From: Sphingobacteriia bacterium 24-36-13
GTDB taxonomy: Bacteria > Bacteroidota > Bacteroidia > Chitinophagales > Chitinophagaceae
Direction: 5' to 3'
DNA length: 44,870 bases
Assembly (NCBI GenBank): GCA_002281875.1
Contig: NCHN01000022.1
Coordinates: 1-44,870, forward strand
Shown here: positions 25,190 through 36,376 of the stretch, piece by piece
Layout: each line of letters starts with the position of its first letter
Position numbering within the stretch: the first letter of the stretch is position 1
Made by a program: the position numbers and the translations under genes
Notes under the pieces: model-generated
Seen by the model: only the letters and a program-made list of their open reading frames with translations
The model's database searches: none
Told to the model about the DNA's origin: nothing

Positions 25190-28100
25190 TTATCGTTGAA
25201 TGAGAATCTTTTGCAAGTAAGTTTTTTTATCATGTTGAATTTTAAGTAAATAAAACTCACTACTGAATTGTTTTAAATTCAATTGCCTGTTGTATTTGCC
25301 TAAGAATCCTGATTGTGTATTTAAAAATACACGCTGACCAACCGCATTCAATATTTCTATGGACAAATCACTGCGCTTGGTAACTTCAAAACTTAATTGG
25401 AATATACCATTGTTGGGGTTAGGAGAAACCGACAATTTAATTTCTTGTGGGTCAACCGTATTAATAGCAGTAACTGTATAGTTTACATTAGCAGAAGTTT
25501 TTGTACAGCCCAATGCATCAATTACGATTACTTTATAGTTACCTGAGCGGGTAGGTTTTATAGAAGAACCAATTGCTCCAGCTACTGAAGCAGTATCGTT
25601 ATATACCCACTGGAAAATACCATTCTTAATATTGGAAACCAATGAATCTCCTACTTGTGAAAGTGTTAATGCAACATTAGGAGCTGCTACAATAGGCACA
25701 CGATTGCTCGCACAACCAGTTGAAATTTTGGTATCATAAAAGAAATACCAGAATTGATTTTCATCTTGTCCGGCTTGCGGTGCTAAGGAAACACTGTTTC
25801 CTGTATAACTCATTACACCACTTATTCCAAAAGGATATATGGTACCGGTGATGCCATTATTTCTATACACATTGGCGTCTTCCGTACATTCTACAATCAT
25901 GATTTTGTCTCCGTTCCCAGGAATTTCCATATCTAAATTATAGACGAAGCCAGAATCATTCGGATTATTTTCTGACAAAGAACCTGCAGTTGCAGTAGGT
26001 CTAGAGTTAAAAACGGTAAATGTTTTACTCAAAAGTGGTCTATAAGAATAACTGCCTGCAGTACTTCCAGCAGTAAGGTTGTCTCCAACTGTTATTTTTA
26101 TTTTTCCTGGATTTGCGGTATACATTCTAACAGACTCCAACTTGAAAGGAGTTGTATGATTAAACTTCATATAGTTGCCTGCAAATGCATTATACCCACC
26201 ACTAGGGAAAGTTAATTTAGATGCCGCACCAACAGTGCCTCTTGCTTCTCTTGCAACATAATAGGTTCTATTTGCAGGTAAACTGCTTGTTGTAACAGAA
26301 CTACCTGTTGCAAACGGGGTGGTAGTAGTAGCATCAGCATACCAAAAATAATTAGCAGTACCTGGGTTGGTTACTTTTAAAATTGCGGTATTGTCACAAA
26401 TAACCCCTTGTGCTACAGGCACATCTGGTCTAGCAGCAATTGGTACAGAAACTTCAATGATATTATTACTGCTATTTTGGTCTGAAGCCAATTTGCTTTC
26501 CGCATTAATGGTATAATTAATTCCTGCCTGAGCGTCAAAAGGAGTTTGAATAGTGTATTCAACTTCAGATAAGGAAGCAATTGTTCCAGTGTAAGTGGCA
26601 TTTAGGGTAGCAACAGTTGTTGTTCCATTTTTGATAACAACGGTAACTGGTACATTGGATTGAGGGTTAGATCCATTATTGGCAATAGCAATTGTTACAT
26701 ATTGCTTGCTATTGTCGCAAGTACCCGCAGCAGGTGAAATAATATTACTCACTGAAACATCATTAGATGGGGTCTGAATTTTTAATAAATAATCTTGGGT
26801 TTCACCTCTAGCATAAGTTCCAGTTGGAACAATATCAGAAGCAGTAGAAGTTTCTTGGGTAATTACCCTCATTTTATGAATGGTACCAATCGTAACATTA
26901 TCAGGGATAGTGATATTACCAGAAAAGTCGCTACTAGCTCCACTTTGCACTGTGCTAACTAAAGCTTGTTCATTAGCATCTGCAAAGTCTCCATCGTTAT
27001 TATAATCAATGTAAACCTTTATAATTCTTGGGTTAACAGTAGCATCACAAGCGGCGGTTCTAATAAAAATGGGTAATACCTGTCTTGCCTGAATATTGCC
27101 TGTAAAGCGAGTATTGTCGGTAAAGGTTTTACAACCCGTAGAATTTTTAAATCGAATATTGGTGAACGATAAACTATCCACTTTAGCCCCACCTGTTAAT
27201 GAAGCAGAGTTGCTATAACTTACGCCTCCAGTTCCACTAACAATTAATGAATATGCTTGTGATCCCCTTACCAAACTACCTTTATTGGTAATGGTAATAG
27301 TGTAAGTTTCACCTGGAATGGTACTGTCTACATCTACTCTTTCCACATTATCAACAGAATTGTCTCTTTTACTTGCTGCTGAAGATGGACTAGAAACATC
27401 TAATGCCCAAGGTAAAAATGTTTGCGCTGTTCCACGAGTAATTTTAATGTCTAAATCGTGAACTAGTTTTTTGGTTCTGTCATTTAAATTAGTAGCGGCA
27501 TCTGTATTAATAGTTGCAGGAGGATCAGTCCAAGCTATTGTTGCAGACAAAGGAACTTTACCTGAAGCCACTACTGTTTTAGTGAAAGTTTCCCCAGAGT
27601 TTAATATGTTTTCGTATACTAAATGGTCACTGGTATTAGCGTTATTACTAGGTATAGCACTGCTTAATACTGCAGCAGCTCTTTGCATATTCATTAAGCC
27701 CCATCCAAATGTATAATCAGGTCCTGGCATACTTCCTGCTTCATCTGCAGTATGTATAGCTAAAGCCTTCAATGTAGCAGCTCTCATAAAAGAGCCAGTT
27801 TTTAGTTTAGTATAATGCTCTTGTAATAAAAGTAATGAACCCGCTGCGTTTGGACCAGCCATTGAAGTTCCGCTTTTAGTACTATAGCTGGTATTACCAT
27901 TGGTACTTGCAGAAGTTACGTTTACTCCATTTGCAACCAAGTCTGGTTTAATACGTCCATCATCTGTAGGTCCCCATCCACTAAACCCACTCATTACCAC
28001 ATCTGCAGGTTTATTGTAGCCGCCCGGTATACCATTTACAGCACCAATGGTTAAATTGTTTTTTGCTATACCATATCCTAAAATAATATCAAAGCCGTCA

Positions 28101-28999
28101 TTGCTGCTGATACCTGCTGGTCTATTGCCTGCCGCAACCATAGTGCCCTGTGCATTTCTTCTAAAGAATGGTTGACCTATTTCAGGACCGTTATTGTTTC
28201 TGTCGTTTCCTGCAACAGACACTTTTAAATAGAAAGGGGCATTATAAGTGATTGAGTCAACTCTTTGCGCATCTATTCCATAATAACCATATCGGTAATC
28301 TTCGTTTTCATCAGGACGACCATAGAACTCCCATCTACTTTGTGCAGTATTGTAATTCCAACCTGCAATAAATCCATAAGAGTGATTAGAGATTAATAAA
28401 CCTGCAGCTGCTTCAGCAGTCATTTCTGAAATATCGCTATTATGATCATAGGATATTAAATTAGGAATGCCATAGGCCATTCCTTTTGCAATTGGATTGA
28501 TTCCAGCCGCCACCATAGTTCCAGCAACGTGGGTGGCGTGGTCGTTTCCACTGCTACCTGTTGGAAGATCTTTTTGAACTAGCCTTCCTGTAAATTCTAC
28601 GTGGCTAGCAAGCGGGGCACCATCAAATTCCCATACACCCATTTTGTTCCTCATAGCAGCGGTGCTTCCAGTTAAGTTTAATCCACTTGCGCCACCAGGC
28701 CACAATTGACTGGCTTTTGTAGTTGCAGCTGCAATGGTATTATTGAATGATTTGGTGTACACAGGAAATCCAAAATCATCAACCCCGGTTAGTTTTGCTA
28801 TTCCGCCTTCAAAATTGATGCTTAACTCCCATTTATTGGTTTTAGCAAGCGACAAGGCTTTTGCATAATTCAATTCTTGCTCTAATTTCAGCTTTTGAGA
28901 AGAGAGCTTGAGCACTTTATCATTGGTTATAGTTTGTGCCAATGAACTGGTTGCAATGGTAGCCGATAGTAAAATAAATATCCCCAGTCGTTTAATCAT
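25190..28999 (-). CDS. large subtilisin-like (S8) protease with type IX secretion sorting tail
   Basis: The product has 1269 residues. A signal peptide (ends S-S-L-A-Q, about 21) is followed by a propeptide-like stretch and an S8 catalytic domain with D126 (E-F-D-G), H154 (N-D-H-A-T-H-V-A-G) and S379 (S-G-T-S-M-A-G-P). The oxyanion Asn lies in V-A-G-N-D. The His motif has Ala where most have Gly. Beta-sandwich domains follow: a proprotein-convertase-like region (about 450-600), a G-E-V-E-D-type region, a CARDB-like repeat (about 750-860) and Ig-like parts. The last 80 residues are a Por-type sorting domain (S-P-N-P-N-N-G, E-I-L-N-A-V-G, final K-I-L-I-Q-R). It should cross the outer membrane by the type IX system and act at the surface or outside. 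PorX in this window regulates that system in relatives. Confidence 0.93.
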   Translation of the reverse strand: MIKRLGIFILLSATIATSSLAQTITNDKVLKLSSQKLKLEQELNYAKALSLAKTNKWELSINFEGGIAKLTGVDDFGFPVYTKSFNNTIAAATTKASQLWPGGASGLNLTGSTAAMRNKMGVWEFDGAPLASHVEFTGRLVQKDLPTGSSGNDHATHVAGTMVAAGINPIAKGMAYGIPNLISYDHNSDISEMTAEAAAGLLISNHSYGFIAGWNYNTAQSRWEFYGRPDENEDYRYGYYGIDAQRVDSITYNAPFYLKVSVAGNDRNNNGPEIGQPFFRRNAQGTMVAAGNRPAGISSNDGFDIILGYGIAKNNLTIGAVNGIPGGYNKPADVVMSGFSGWGPTDDGRIKPDLVANGVNVTSASTNGNTSYSTKSGTSMAGPNAAGSLLLLQEHYTKLKTGSFMRAATLKALAIHTADEAGSMPGPDYTFGWGLMNMQRAAAVLSSAIPSNNANTSDHLVYENILNSGETFTKTVVASGKVPLSATIAWTDPPATINTDAATNLNDRTKKLVHDLDIKITRGTAQTFLPWALDVSSPSSAASKRDNSVDNVERVDVDSTIPGETYTITITNKGSLVRGSQAYSLIVSGTGGVSYSNSASLTGGAKVDSLSFTNIRFKNSTGCKTFTDNTRFTGNIQARQVLPIFIRTAACDATVNPRIIKVYIDYNNDGDFADANEQALVSTVQSGASSDFSGNITIPDNVTIGTIHKMRVITQETSTASDIVPTGTYARGETQDYLLKIQTPSNDVSVSNIISPAAGTCDNSKQYVTIAIANNGSNPQSNVPVTVVIKNGTTTVATLNATYTGTIASLSEVEYTIQTPFDAQAGINYTINAESKLASDQNSSNNIIEVSVPIAARPDVPVAQGVICDNTAILKVTNPGTANYFWYADATTTTPFATGSSVTTSSLPANRTYYVAREARGTVGAASKLTFPSGGYNAFAGNYMKFNHTTPFKLESVRMYTANPGKIKITVGDNLTAGSTAGSYSYRPLLSKTFTVFNSRPTATAGSLSENNPNDSGFVYNLDMEIPGNGDKIMIVECTEDANVYRNNGITGTIYPFGISGVMSYTGNSVSLAPQAGQDENQFWYFFYDTKISTGCASNRVPIVAAPNVALTLSQVGDSLVSNIKNGIFQWVYNDTASVAGAIGSSIKPTRSGNYKVIVIDALGCTKTSANVNYTVTAINTVDPQEIKLSVSPNPNNGIFQLSFEVTKRSDLSIEILNAVGQRVFLNTQSGFLGKYNRQLNLKQFSSEFYLLKIQHDKKTYLQKILIQR

Positions 29000-29081
29000 A
29001 AATGATGTTTTTTCAGCTTTGTTAGGCCGTTCTTATTTTATTATGCTCTAAATTAGATACTTTCAAGGTTCAAATTGTAGT

Positions 29082-29546
29082 ATGCGTTTTTTTCTTTTTT
29101 TATTCGTTGCAATTTTTTTGCCTTTTTGGGGATGTAAACCTCCACAAAAAAAGAAGGTTGACCCTATTGTTCAGGGGGTAAAGGGTTTAGTAACAGTACT
29201 TTCAGGCAATCAGATGCCAAGAATTGGGGCACCCCCTGCTGTTCCTCAACCTTATCCAACTACCGTATTTTTTTATGAGCCAACAGATATAACTAGAACC
29301 CTACAGTGGAATCAGGGGCCTTTATTCACGAATATATATACCAAACTAATTGCAACGGTTGATACAGACAGTACTGGGGCATTTACAGCAAAACTACCAG
29401 TAGGAACTTATTCTGTTTTTGTACAAGCAGGTCAACAATTTTATGCCAACAGTTTCGACATTAGAAATAATATCAATTTGGTGATAGTAGATAAAGGGAA
29501 ACTGACAGAAATGAATATCGTAGTAAATTATACGAGTACCAATTAG
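29082..29546 (+). CDS. putative lipoprotein with a carboxypeptidase-regulatory-like fold
   Basis: This 154-residue protein has a hydrophobic signal ending in L-P-F-W-G-C, a plausible lipobox (Cys18). A Lys-rich stretch follows, then a G-V-K-G-L-V-T start and T-G-A-F-T-A-K-L-P-V-G-T-Y-S-V-F, the pattern of a carboxypeptidase-regulatory-like beta sandwich. It probably sits on the periplasmic face of a membrane. Function unknown. It is divergent from the subtilase and 41 nt upstream of mfd. Confidence 0.7.
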   Translation: MRFFLFLFVAIFLPFWGCKPPQKKKVDPIVQGVKGLVTVLSGNQMPRIGAPPAVPQPYPTTVFFYEPTDITRTLQWNQGPLFTNIYTKLIATVDTDSTGAFTAKLPVGTYSVFVQAGQQFYANSFDIRNNINLVIVDKGKLTEMNIVVNYTSTN

Positions 29547-29554
29547 GCTTCCCT

Positions 29555-29562
29555 TATCTTTG
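29555..29562 (+). promoter_or_regulatory. -7 box upstream of mfd
   Basis: TATCTTTG, a perfect TAnnTTTG, followed by CA, 25 nt before the chosen ATG (29588). No good -33 TTG was seen. Confidence 0.45.
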
Positions 29563-29587
29563 CATCCCTTTTTTAAGGTATGTGTAT

Positions 29588-32500
29588 ATGAATTTGCAGC
29601 ACTTAATGGATCAATACCTGCAATCACCCCTGGTACAAGAGTTGGTGAATAGGCAAACTTATGCCGATACACAAAAAACTTATCTCAGTAATTTACAAGG
29701 AAGTAGTGCAGAATTTATAGTAAGTACTGTTTTTATGCATCCTGATGCACAGGGCATGAATCATTTAGTTATTTTAAATGATGCAGAAGAAGCAGCTTAT
29801 TTTCATAATACCATTGAAAATTTAACCAGTGCTTTAGACTTGTTTTATTTTCCTGCAAGTTTCAAGAATAGGAAAAATTTCAGGCTACTGAATAGTTCGC
29901 ATGTGATGTTGAGAACGGAAGCACTCACCAAGCTATCACGTGGTGGGAATAAAAAAATTATTATAACCTATCCCGAAGCCATTTTTGAAAAAGTAATTCT
30001 GCCTGAAACAATAAGCAGTAATATTATTACTATCAAAACAAATGATACCATTAATCCAGAGAGTTTAATGGACTTGTTTGTTATGTATGGTTTTGAGCGA
30101 ACAGATTTTGTATACGAGCCTGGCCAGTTTGCTTTGCGAGGAGGAATACTAGATATTTATTCTTTTGGAAATGAGAAACCTTACAGAGTAGAATTATTTG
30201 GGAATGAAGTAGACAGTATTCGAATTTTTGATCCTGAAACGCAATTAAGCGAAAGAAAATTATTGCAGGTAAATATTATTCCTAATGTAGATACACTACC
30301 AGAAACATTTGGTGCAGGTTCTGTGCAAAAAATATCCTTGCTAGAATTTGTTCCGGAAAATACCATTGTATGGTTAAGAGATTGGGATGTGATTGAAGAA
30401 AAAATTAGGGTACAAGAAGAAGATTTTGAAGGATATTTATTGTTACAAGAACAAGGTTATTTTACCAAACAACAAGAAGAGGAAGAGCACCATATACTTA
30501 AAGAAGTACATTGGACCGATTTTATAAAAGGCAATGAAATCAAAACGATTTTAGAAAATAAACCACTGATAGAATTTGGATACAAACCCCATTTCGCAAA
30601 GTTTGAATTATCATTTTTAGTTAAGCCACAGCCAGCATTTAATCGTCAATTTGATTTGCTGATTAAAGATTTAAAAGCTTTAGAAGGGGCTCAATACGGA
30701 ATTTATATTTTTGCAGAACAGGTAAAACAATTAGAAAGACTCAACACTATTTTTACCGATTTAAACACCGAAATTCAATTCACTCCAATTGGAACTAGTA
30801 TTCATGAAGGCTTTATTGACCATCAATTAAAATTGGTTTGTTATACTGATCACCAAATTTTTCAGCGATACCATAAATACAAGGTTAAGCAAGCATATAA
30901 TAAAAATAAAGCCCTCACTTTAAAAACACTAAGAGATTTACAGCCAGGTGATTATGTAACGCATATTGATCATGGTGTTGGAACATATAGTGGTTTGCAA
31001 AAGCTAGAAGTGAATGGAAAAATTCAAGAAGCAGTCAGAATTATTTATAAAGACAGCGATATTTTATATGTGAATATAAACTCACTGCACAAAATTTCTA
31101 AATATACTGGTAAAGAAGGAACTGTTCCAAAAGTTAATAAACTAGGAAGTGATGTTTGGAATAGATTGAAAGAAAAAACAAAAGCTAAGGTAAAAGAAAT
31201 CGCTTTTGATTTAATAAAGCTATACGCTCAAAGAAAGGCCCAGAAAGGGTTTGCACACGCTCCTGATAATTATATGCAAACCGAGCTGGAAGCCTCTTTT
31301 ATTTATGAAGACACGCCCGATCAAAGTAAAGCCACTGCAGATGTAAAAAAAGACATGGAACAAGAAGCACCCATGGATCGATTGGTATGTGGAGATGTAG
31401 GATTTGGTAAAACAGAAATTGCTATTAGGGCAGCTTTTAAATCGGTAGTAGATGGAAAGCAGGCAGCAGTTTTAGTTCCTACCACTATTTTAGCTTTTCA
31501 GCATTATAAAACATTTAAAGACCGATTAAAAGATTTTCCTGTAACCGTTGATTATATTAATCGATTTAAATCTGCTAAAGAAAAAAAAGAAACCTTACAA
31601 AGGGTTAAAGAAGGAAAAGTAGACATTATTGTAGGTACCCATGGATTACTAGGAAAAGAAGTTGAGTTTAAAGATTTGGGCATCATGATTATTGATGAAG
31701 AGCAAAAATTTGGCGTAGGGCATAAAGAAAAATTAAAGACCTTAAAAACAAATGTAGACTGCCTTACATTAACCGCTACCCCCATTCCAAGAACTTTGCA
31801 GTTTAGTTTAATGGGAGCTAGAGATTTGAGCATCATCAACACACCTCCACCGAATAGACAACCGATTCAAACAGAAGTACAAGTATTTAATCAAGACTTT
31901 ATACGCGATACTATTTATTTTGAAACAGAAAGAGGAGGACAGGTTTTCTTTATCCATAATAGGGTGCACGGATTGGCAGAAATGAGTGCACTTATTCAAG
32001 GTTTGTGTCCTGATTTAAGTATTGGTTTTGCCCATGGTCAATTAGAAGGACACGAATTGGAAGAGCGTATTTTCGACTTTATCGAACGCAAATACGATGT
32101 ATTGGTTTGTACAAATATTGTGGAAAGTGGAGTAGATATTCCTAATGTAAATACCATTATTGTAAATAATGCCCATCAATTTGGATTAAGTGATTTGCAT
32201 CAATTAAGGGGTAGGGTAGGAAGAAGTAATAAAAAAGCTTTCTGTTATTTGTTAGCACCTCCAATGAGCACTTTGCCTGTTGACTCTAGAAAAAGATTGC
32301 AAACCTTAGAACAGTTTAGTGATTTAGGGAGTGGATTTCAGATAGCCATGAGAGATTTGGATATTAGAGGGGCAGGTAATATGTTAGGTGGAGAACAAAG
32401 CGGCTTTATGGCGGAGATTGGTTTTGAAATGTACCAGAAAATATTAGAAGAAGCCATTCGAGAATTAAAGCGAACTTCTTTTAAAGATTTATTTAAAGAA

Positions 32501-33010
32501 GAGATTAGTAAGCAAGATGATTTTGTAAGCGACTGTACCATCGATACCGATTTAGAAATATTAATCCCGGATAGCTATGTGGAAAGTATTACAGAAAGAC
32601 TATCGCTCTATACTCGTTTAGACAGTTGTGAAGACGAAGCCGAATTGCAATCTTTTCACGCAGAAATGCTGGATCGTTTTGGCCCAATGCCCGAATCGGT
32701 GGAAGATTTGTTTACTACTGTTAGATGCCGCAAATTGGCAGTAGACTTAGGTTTTGAAAAAATGACTTTAAAGGAAGACACCCTTCGTTGCTATTTTATT
32801 AATAGACCCGACTCACCCTATTTTGAATCTGAATTGTTTAAAGAAGTATTGGCTTATTTACAAACAGGAACCAATAAAGGAAGATTAAAACAAACCGGTA
32901 AAATGTTCCTAATGGTGGTAGAACCCATCAAGGGAATGGAGGAAATGCATGGCTTTTTGCAGAAAATGCATACAACCGTAATTGCCCAATATAAAAAAAC
33001 CCCGAACTAG
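29588..33010 (+). CDS. mfd: Mfd, transcription-repair coupling factor
   Basis: About 1140 residues. Mfd removes RNA polymerase stalled at DNA damage and recruits UvrA. The UvrB-like N-terminal half (about 1-430) is followed by the CarD-like RNA-polymerase-interaction domain starting L-Q-P-G-D-Y-V-T-H-I-D-H-G-V-G (about 455-530). The translocase has Walker A G-D-V-G-F-G-K-T (about 600), D-E-E-Q (about 703), T-A-T-P-I-P-R-T and H-Q-L-R-G-R-V-G-R. The TRCF C-terminal domain is complete. The frame also allows GTG at 29582, but ATG 29588 is preferred. The stop codon lies in the loop of the terminator. Confidence 0.97.
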   Translation: MNLQHLMDQYLQSPLVQELVNRQTYADTQKTYLSNLQGSSAEFIVSTVFMHPDAQGMNHLVILNDAEEAAYFHNTIENLTSALDLFYFPASFKNRKNFRLLNSSHVMLRTEALTKLSRGGNKKIIITYPEAIFEKVILPETISSNIITIKTNDTINPESLMDLFVMYGFERTDFVYEPGQFALRGGILDIYSFGNEKPYRVELFGNEVDSIRIFDPETQLSERKLLQVNIIPNVDTLPETFGAGSVQKISLLEFVPENTIVWLRDWDVIEEKIRVQEEDFEGYLLLQEQGYFTKQQEEEEHHILKEVHWTDFIKGNEIKTILENKPLIEFGYKPHFAKFELSFLVKPQPAFNRQFDLLIKDLKALEGAQYGIYIFAEQVKQLERLNTIFTDLNTEIQFTPIGTSIHEGFIDHQLKLVCYTDHQIFQRYHKYKVKQAYNKNKALTLKTLRDLQPGDYVTHIDHGVGTYSGLQKLEVNGKIQEAVRIIYKDSDILYVNINSLHKISKYTGKEGTVPKVNKLGSDVWNRLKEKTKAKVKEIAFDLIKLYAQRKAQKGFAHAPDNYMQTELEASFIYEDTPDQSKATADVKKDMEQEAPMDRLVCGDVGFGKTEIAIRAAFKSVVDGKQAAVLVPTTILAFQHYKTFKDRLKDFPVTVDYINRFKSAKEKKETLQRVKEGKVDIIVGTHGLLGKEVEFKDLGIMIIDEEQKFGVGHKEKLKTLKTNVDCLTLTATPIPRTLQFSLMGARDLSIINTPPPNRQPIQTEVQVFNQDFIRDTIYFETERGGQVFFIHNRVHGLAEMSALIQGLCPDLSIGFAHGQLEGHELEERIFDFIERKYDVLVCTNIVESGVDIPNVNTIIVNNAHQFGLSDLHQLRGRVGRSNKKAFCYLLAPPMSTLPVDSRKRLQTLEQFSDLGSGFQIAMRDLDIRGAGNMLGGEQSGFMAEIGFEMYQKILEEAIRELKRTSFKDLFKEEISKQDDFVSDCTIDTDLEILIPDSYVESITERLSLYTRLDSCEDEAELQSFHAEMLDRFGPMPESVEDLFTTVRCRKLAVDLGFEKMTLKEDTLRCYFINRPDSPYFESELFKEVLAYLQTGTNKGRLKQTGKMFLMVVEPIKGMEEMHGFLQKMHTTVIAQYKKTPN

Positions 33011-33020
33011 TCGGGGCTTT
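32992..33020. terminator. bidirectional terminator overlapping the end of mfd
   Basis: CCCCGA (33000-33005) pairs with TCGGGG (33011-33016) around ACTAG, which contains the mfd stop codon TAG. Plus-strand T-run is short (TTTCT); on minus the A-run at 32992-32999 gives a long T-run, so it best serves the gene at 33039-33245. Confidence 0.85.
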
Positions 33021-33038
33021 CTAAAAAATCAGTTTATT

Positions 33039-33245
33039 CTAGAATCCTTTTTTGGCAACGCCATCAGCAATTGCTTGTAAAGCTTTCGCTTCACTTAAAA
33101 TAGCAGCCATTTTATTTCCTTTGCCGTCATGACCACCGGCCATGTAACCGCCTTTTGCTGTTCTAGTTACTACTGCATCTTGCATTGGAACGTTTTTTTC
33201 CTTTGTTTTTAGGCAATATGCTTTAATCATTTTTGAAGTGTCCAT
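33039..33245 (-). CDS. small protein resembling a DUF5679-type domain without its zinc ligands
   Basis: The product is 68 residues, basic, with no signal peptide. The segment A-Y-C-L-K-T-K-E-K then D-A-V-V-T and a G-G-Y-M-A-G-G stretch resembles DUF5679 proteins, in which A-Y-C-x-x-C-K precedes a similar core and a second Cys pair. Here the second and later cysteines are missing (only one Cys), so a zinc site is unlikely. Start could be the second Met (position 6). It has a terminator just after the stop and lies 67 nt downstream of gyrB on the same strand. The family match is from memory and weak; function unknown. Confidence 0.65.
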   Translation of the reverse strand: MDTSKMIKAYCLKTKEKNVPMQDAVVTRTAKGGYMAGGHDGKGNKMAAILSEAKALQAIADGVAKKGF

Positions 33246-33312
33246 TTTTTGTTGAATTTAATTTTTAGTAATAGGGTACCGGGTTAGTACTACAAGTTAA
33301 TGTTTTTTTCTA

Positions 33313-35319
<2,007 letters not shown>

Positions 35320-35336
35320 TCAATTTTGCAAGCTGA

Positions 35337-35344
35337 CAAATGTA
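35337..35344 (-). promoter_or_regulatory. -7 box of the gyrB promoter
   Basis: The minus strand reads TACATTTG, a perfect TAnnTTTG, 44 nt before the gyrB ATG. There is no convincing -33 TTG at 17-23 nt. Confidence 0.45.
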
Positions 35345-35406
35345 CTAAATTTAGGGGGTATTTTGGCTGGTTTAATGCCCTAGTTTTCCCCATTTTCAAA
35401 GGCTTA

Positions 35407-35438
35407 TTTGCCAAATAGATGTTTATACATTAATTTTG
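35407..35438 (+). promoter_or_regulatory. complete promoter abutting the AraC-type regulator start
   Basis: TTTG (35407-35410), a 20-nt spacer, and TAATTTTG (35431-35438) match both consensus elements at the ideal distance. The ATG (35446) follows 7 nt later, so transcription should begin at or just before it. Confidence 0.7.
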
Positions 35439-35445
35439 CCCGTGC

Positions 35446-36369
35446 ATGAATGCAGTAATGGACATATTGAAACAGGCGCAGAAGGGTGGAATTGATGCTA
35501 ATATGGATTTGTTGTACCAAAAAGAACAACATATTCCTGGGTCAATTCAATACACCATACGCCGTTATTATGCGCAGCATCCATGGGTGGCCGATGATAG
35601 TGGAATGATGGTTTATCATTACAATGAAAAAAAGCCCAAAGACAACTACTTAGAACTACGTTTTTGTATTACGGGTAATAAATATTGTGCAGAACGTAGC
35701 TGTGGAATGTGTAATGAATTACCAACCATGAATTGTAGTGGTAGAACACAAACATTAGATGTTTTTACTTTTCATTTTACTTCCAGCTTTTTAAAACAGT
35801 TTGTTCACAATGTAAAGTTGGCCAATAGAAAAGACGAAGTATTGGCTTTTAAACACCCCAATGCATTTACCAAGCTTTTTCCGCTTTGTGTTAGAAATAG
35901 AAATGTATTAGACGCATTATTGAACCATAGTTATTCTGGTTCAATGGAAAATATTTACGTGAACGCCAAAGTACATGAATTGCTTTTGTATAGCATGGAC
36001 TGTTTGGTGCATGAAAAAGAAGAAGGATTTGCTTGTAAATTTTTAGCAGACGATAGCGGAAAGGAAAGAATTTATCAAGCCCGTGATATTTTGTTACAAC
36101 ATATTGGAGACCCTATAACCATTAAAGAGCTAAGTAGAAAAGTAGCCATGAATGAGTGTTACTTAAAGAAAGGCTTTAAAGAAGTTTTTGGAACGACCAT
36201 TTTTGATTTCTATCAACAACAAAGAATGGAACATGCCAAATATTTGTTGTACGAGAAGAGCTTAAGTGTTACAGATGTTTCTGCATTATTAGGGTACTCT
36301 TCTATCTCCCATTTTTCTGCTGCATTCAAGAAGCATACGGGTCTAAAGCCTTGTGAATTACTTAAATAA
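35446..36369 (+). CDS. AraC-family transcriptional regulator with an N-terminal cysteine cluster
   Basis: This 307-residue protein has a C-terminal double helix-turn-helix of the AraC/XylS family (about 215-305). The signature is I-T-I-K-E-L-S-R-K-V-A-M then F-K-E-V-F-G and L-G-Y-S-S-I-S-H-F-S-A-A-F-K-K-H-T-G. The N-terminal 200 residues are not a plain cupin that I recognise. They carry five cysteines within 24 residues (C74, C81, C86, C89, C97; spacing 6-4-2-7), which suggests a metal or Fe-S ligand set or a redox switch. It is transcribed from a promoter placed at its own start codon and converges on a lipoprotein gene 7 nt away. Target genes unknown. Confidence 0.88.
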   Translation: MNAVMDILKQAQKGGIDANMDLLYQKEQHIPGSIQYTIRRYYAQHPWVADDSGMMVYHYNEKKPKDNYLELRFCITGNKYCAERSCGMCNELPTMNCSGRTQTLDVFTFHFTSSFLKQFVHNVKLANRKDEVLAFKHPNAFTKLFPLCVRNRNVLDALLNHSYSGSMENIYVNAKVHELLLYSMDCLVHEKEEGFACKFLADDSGKERIYQARDILLQHIGDPITIKELSRKVAMNECYLKKGFKEVFGTTIFDFYQQQRMEHAKYLLYEKSLSVTDVSALLGYSSISHFSAAFKKHTGLKPCELLK

Positions 36370-36376
36370 ACTTAGT

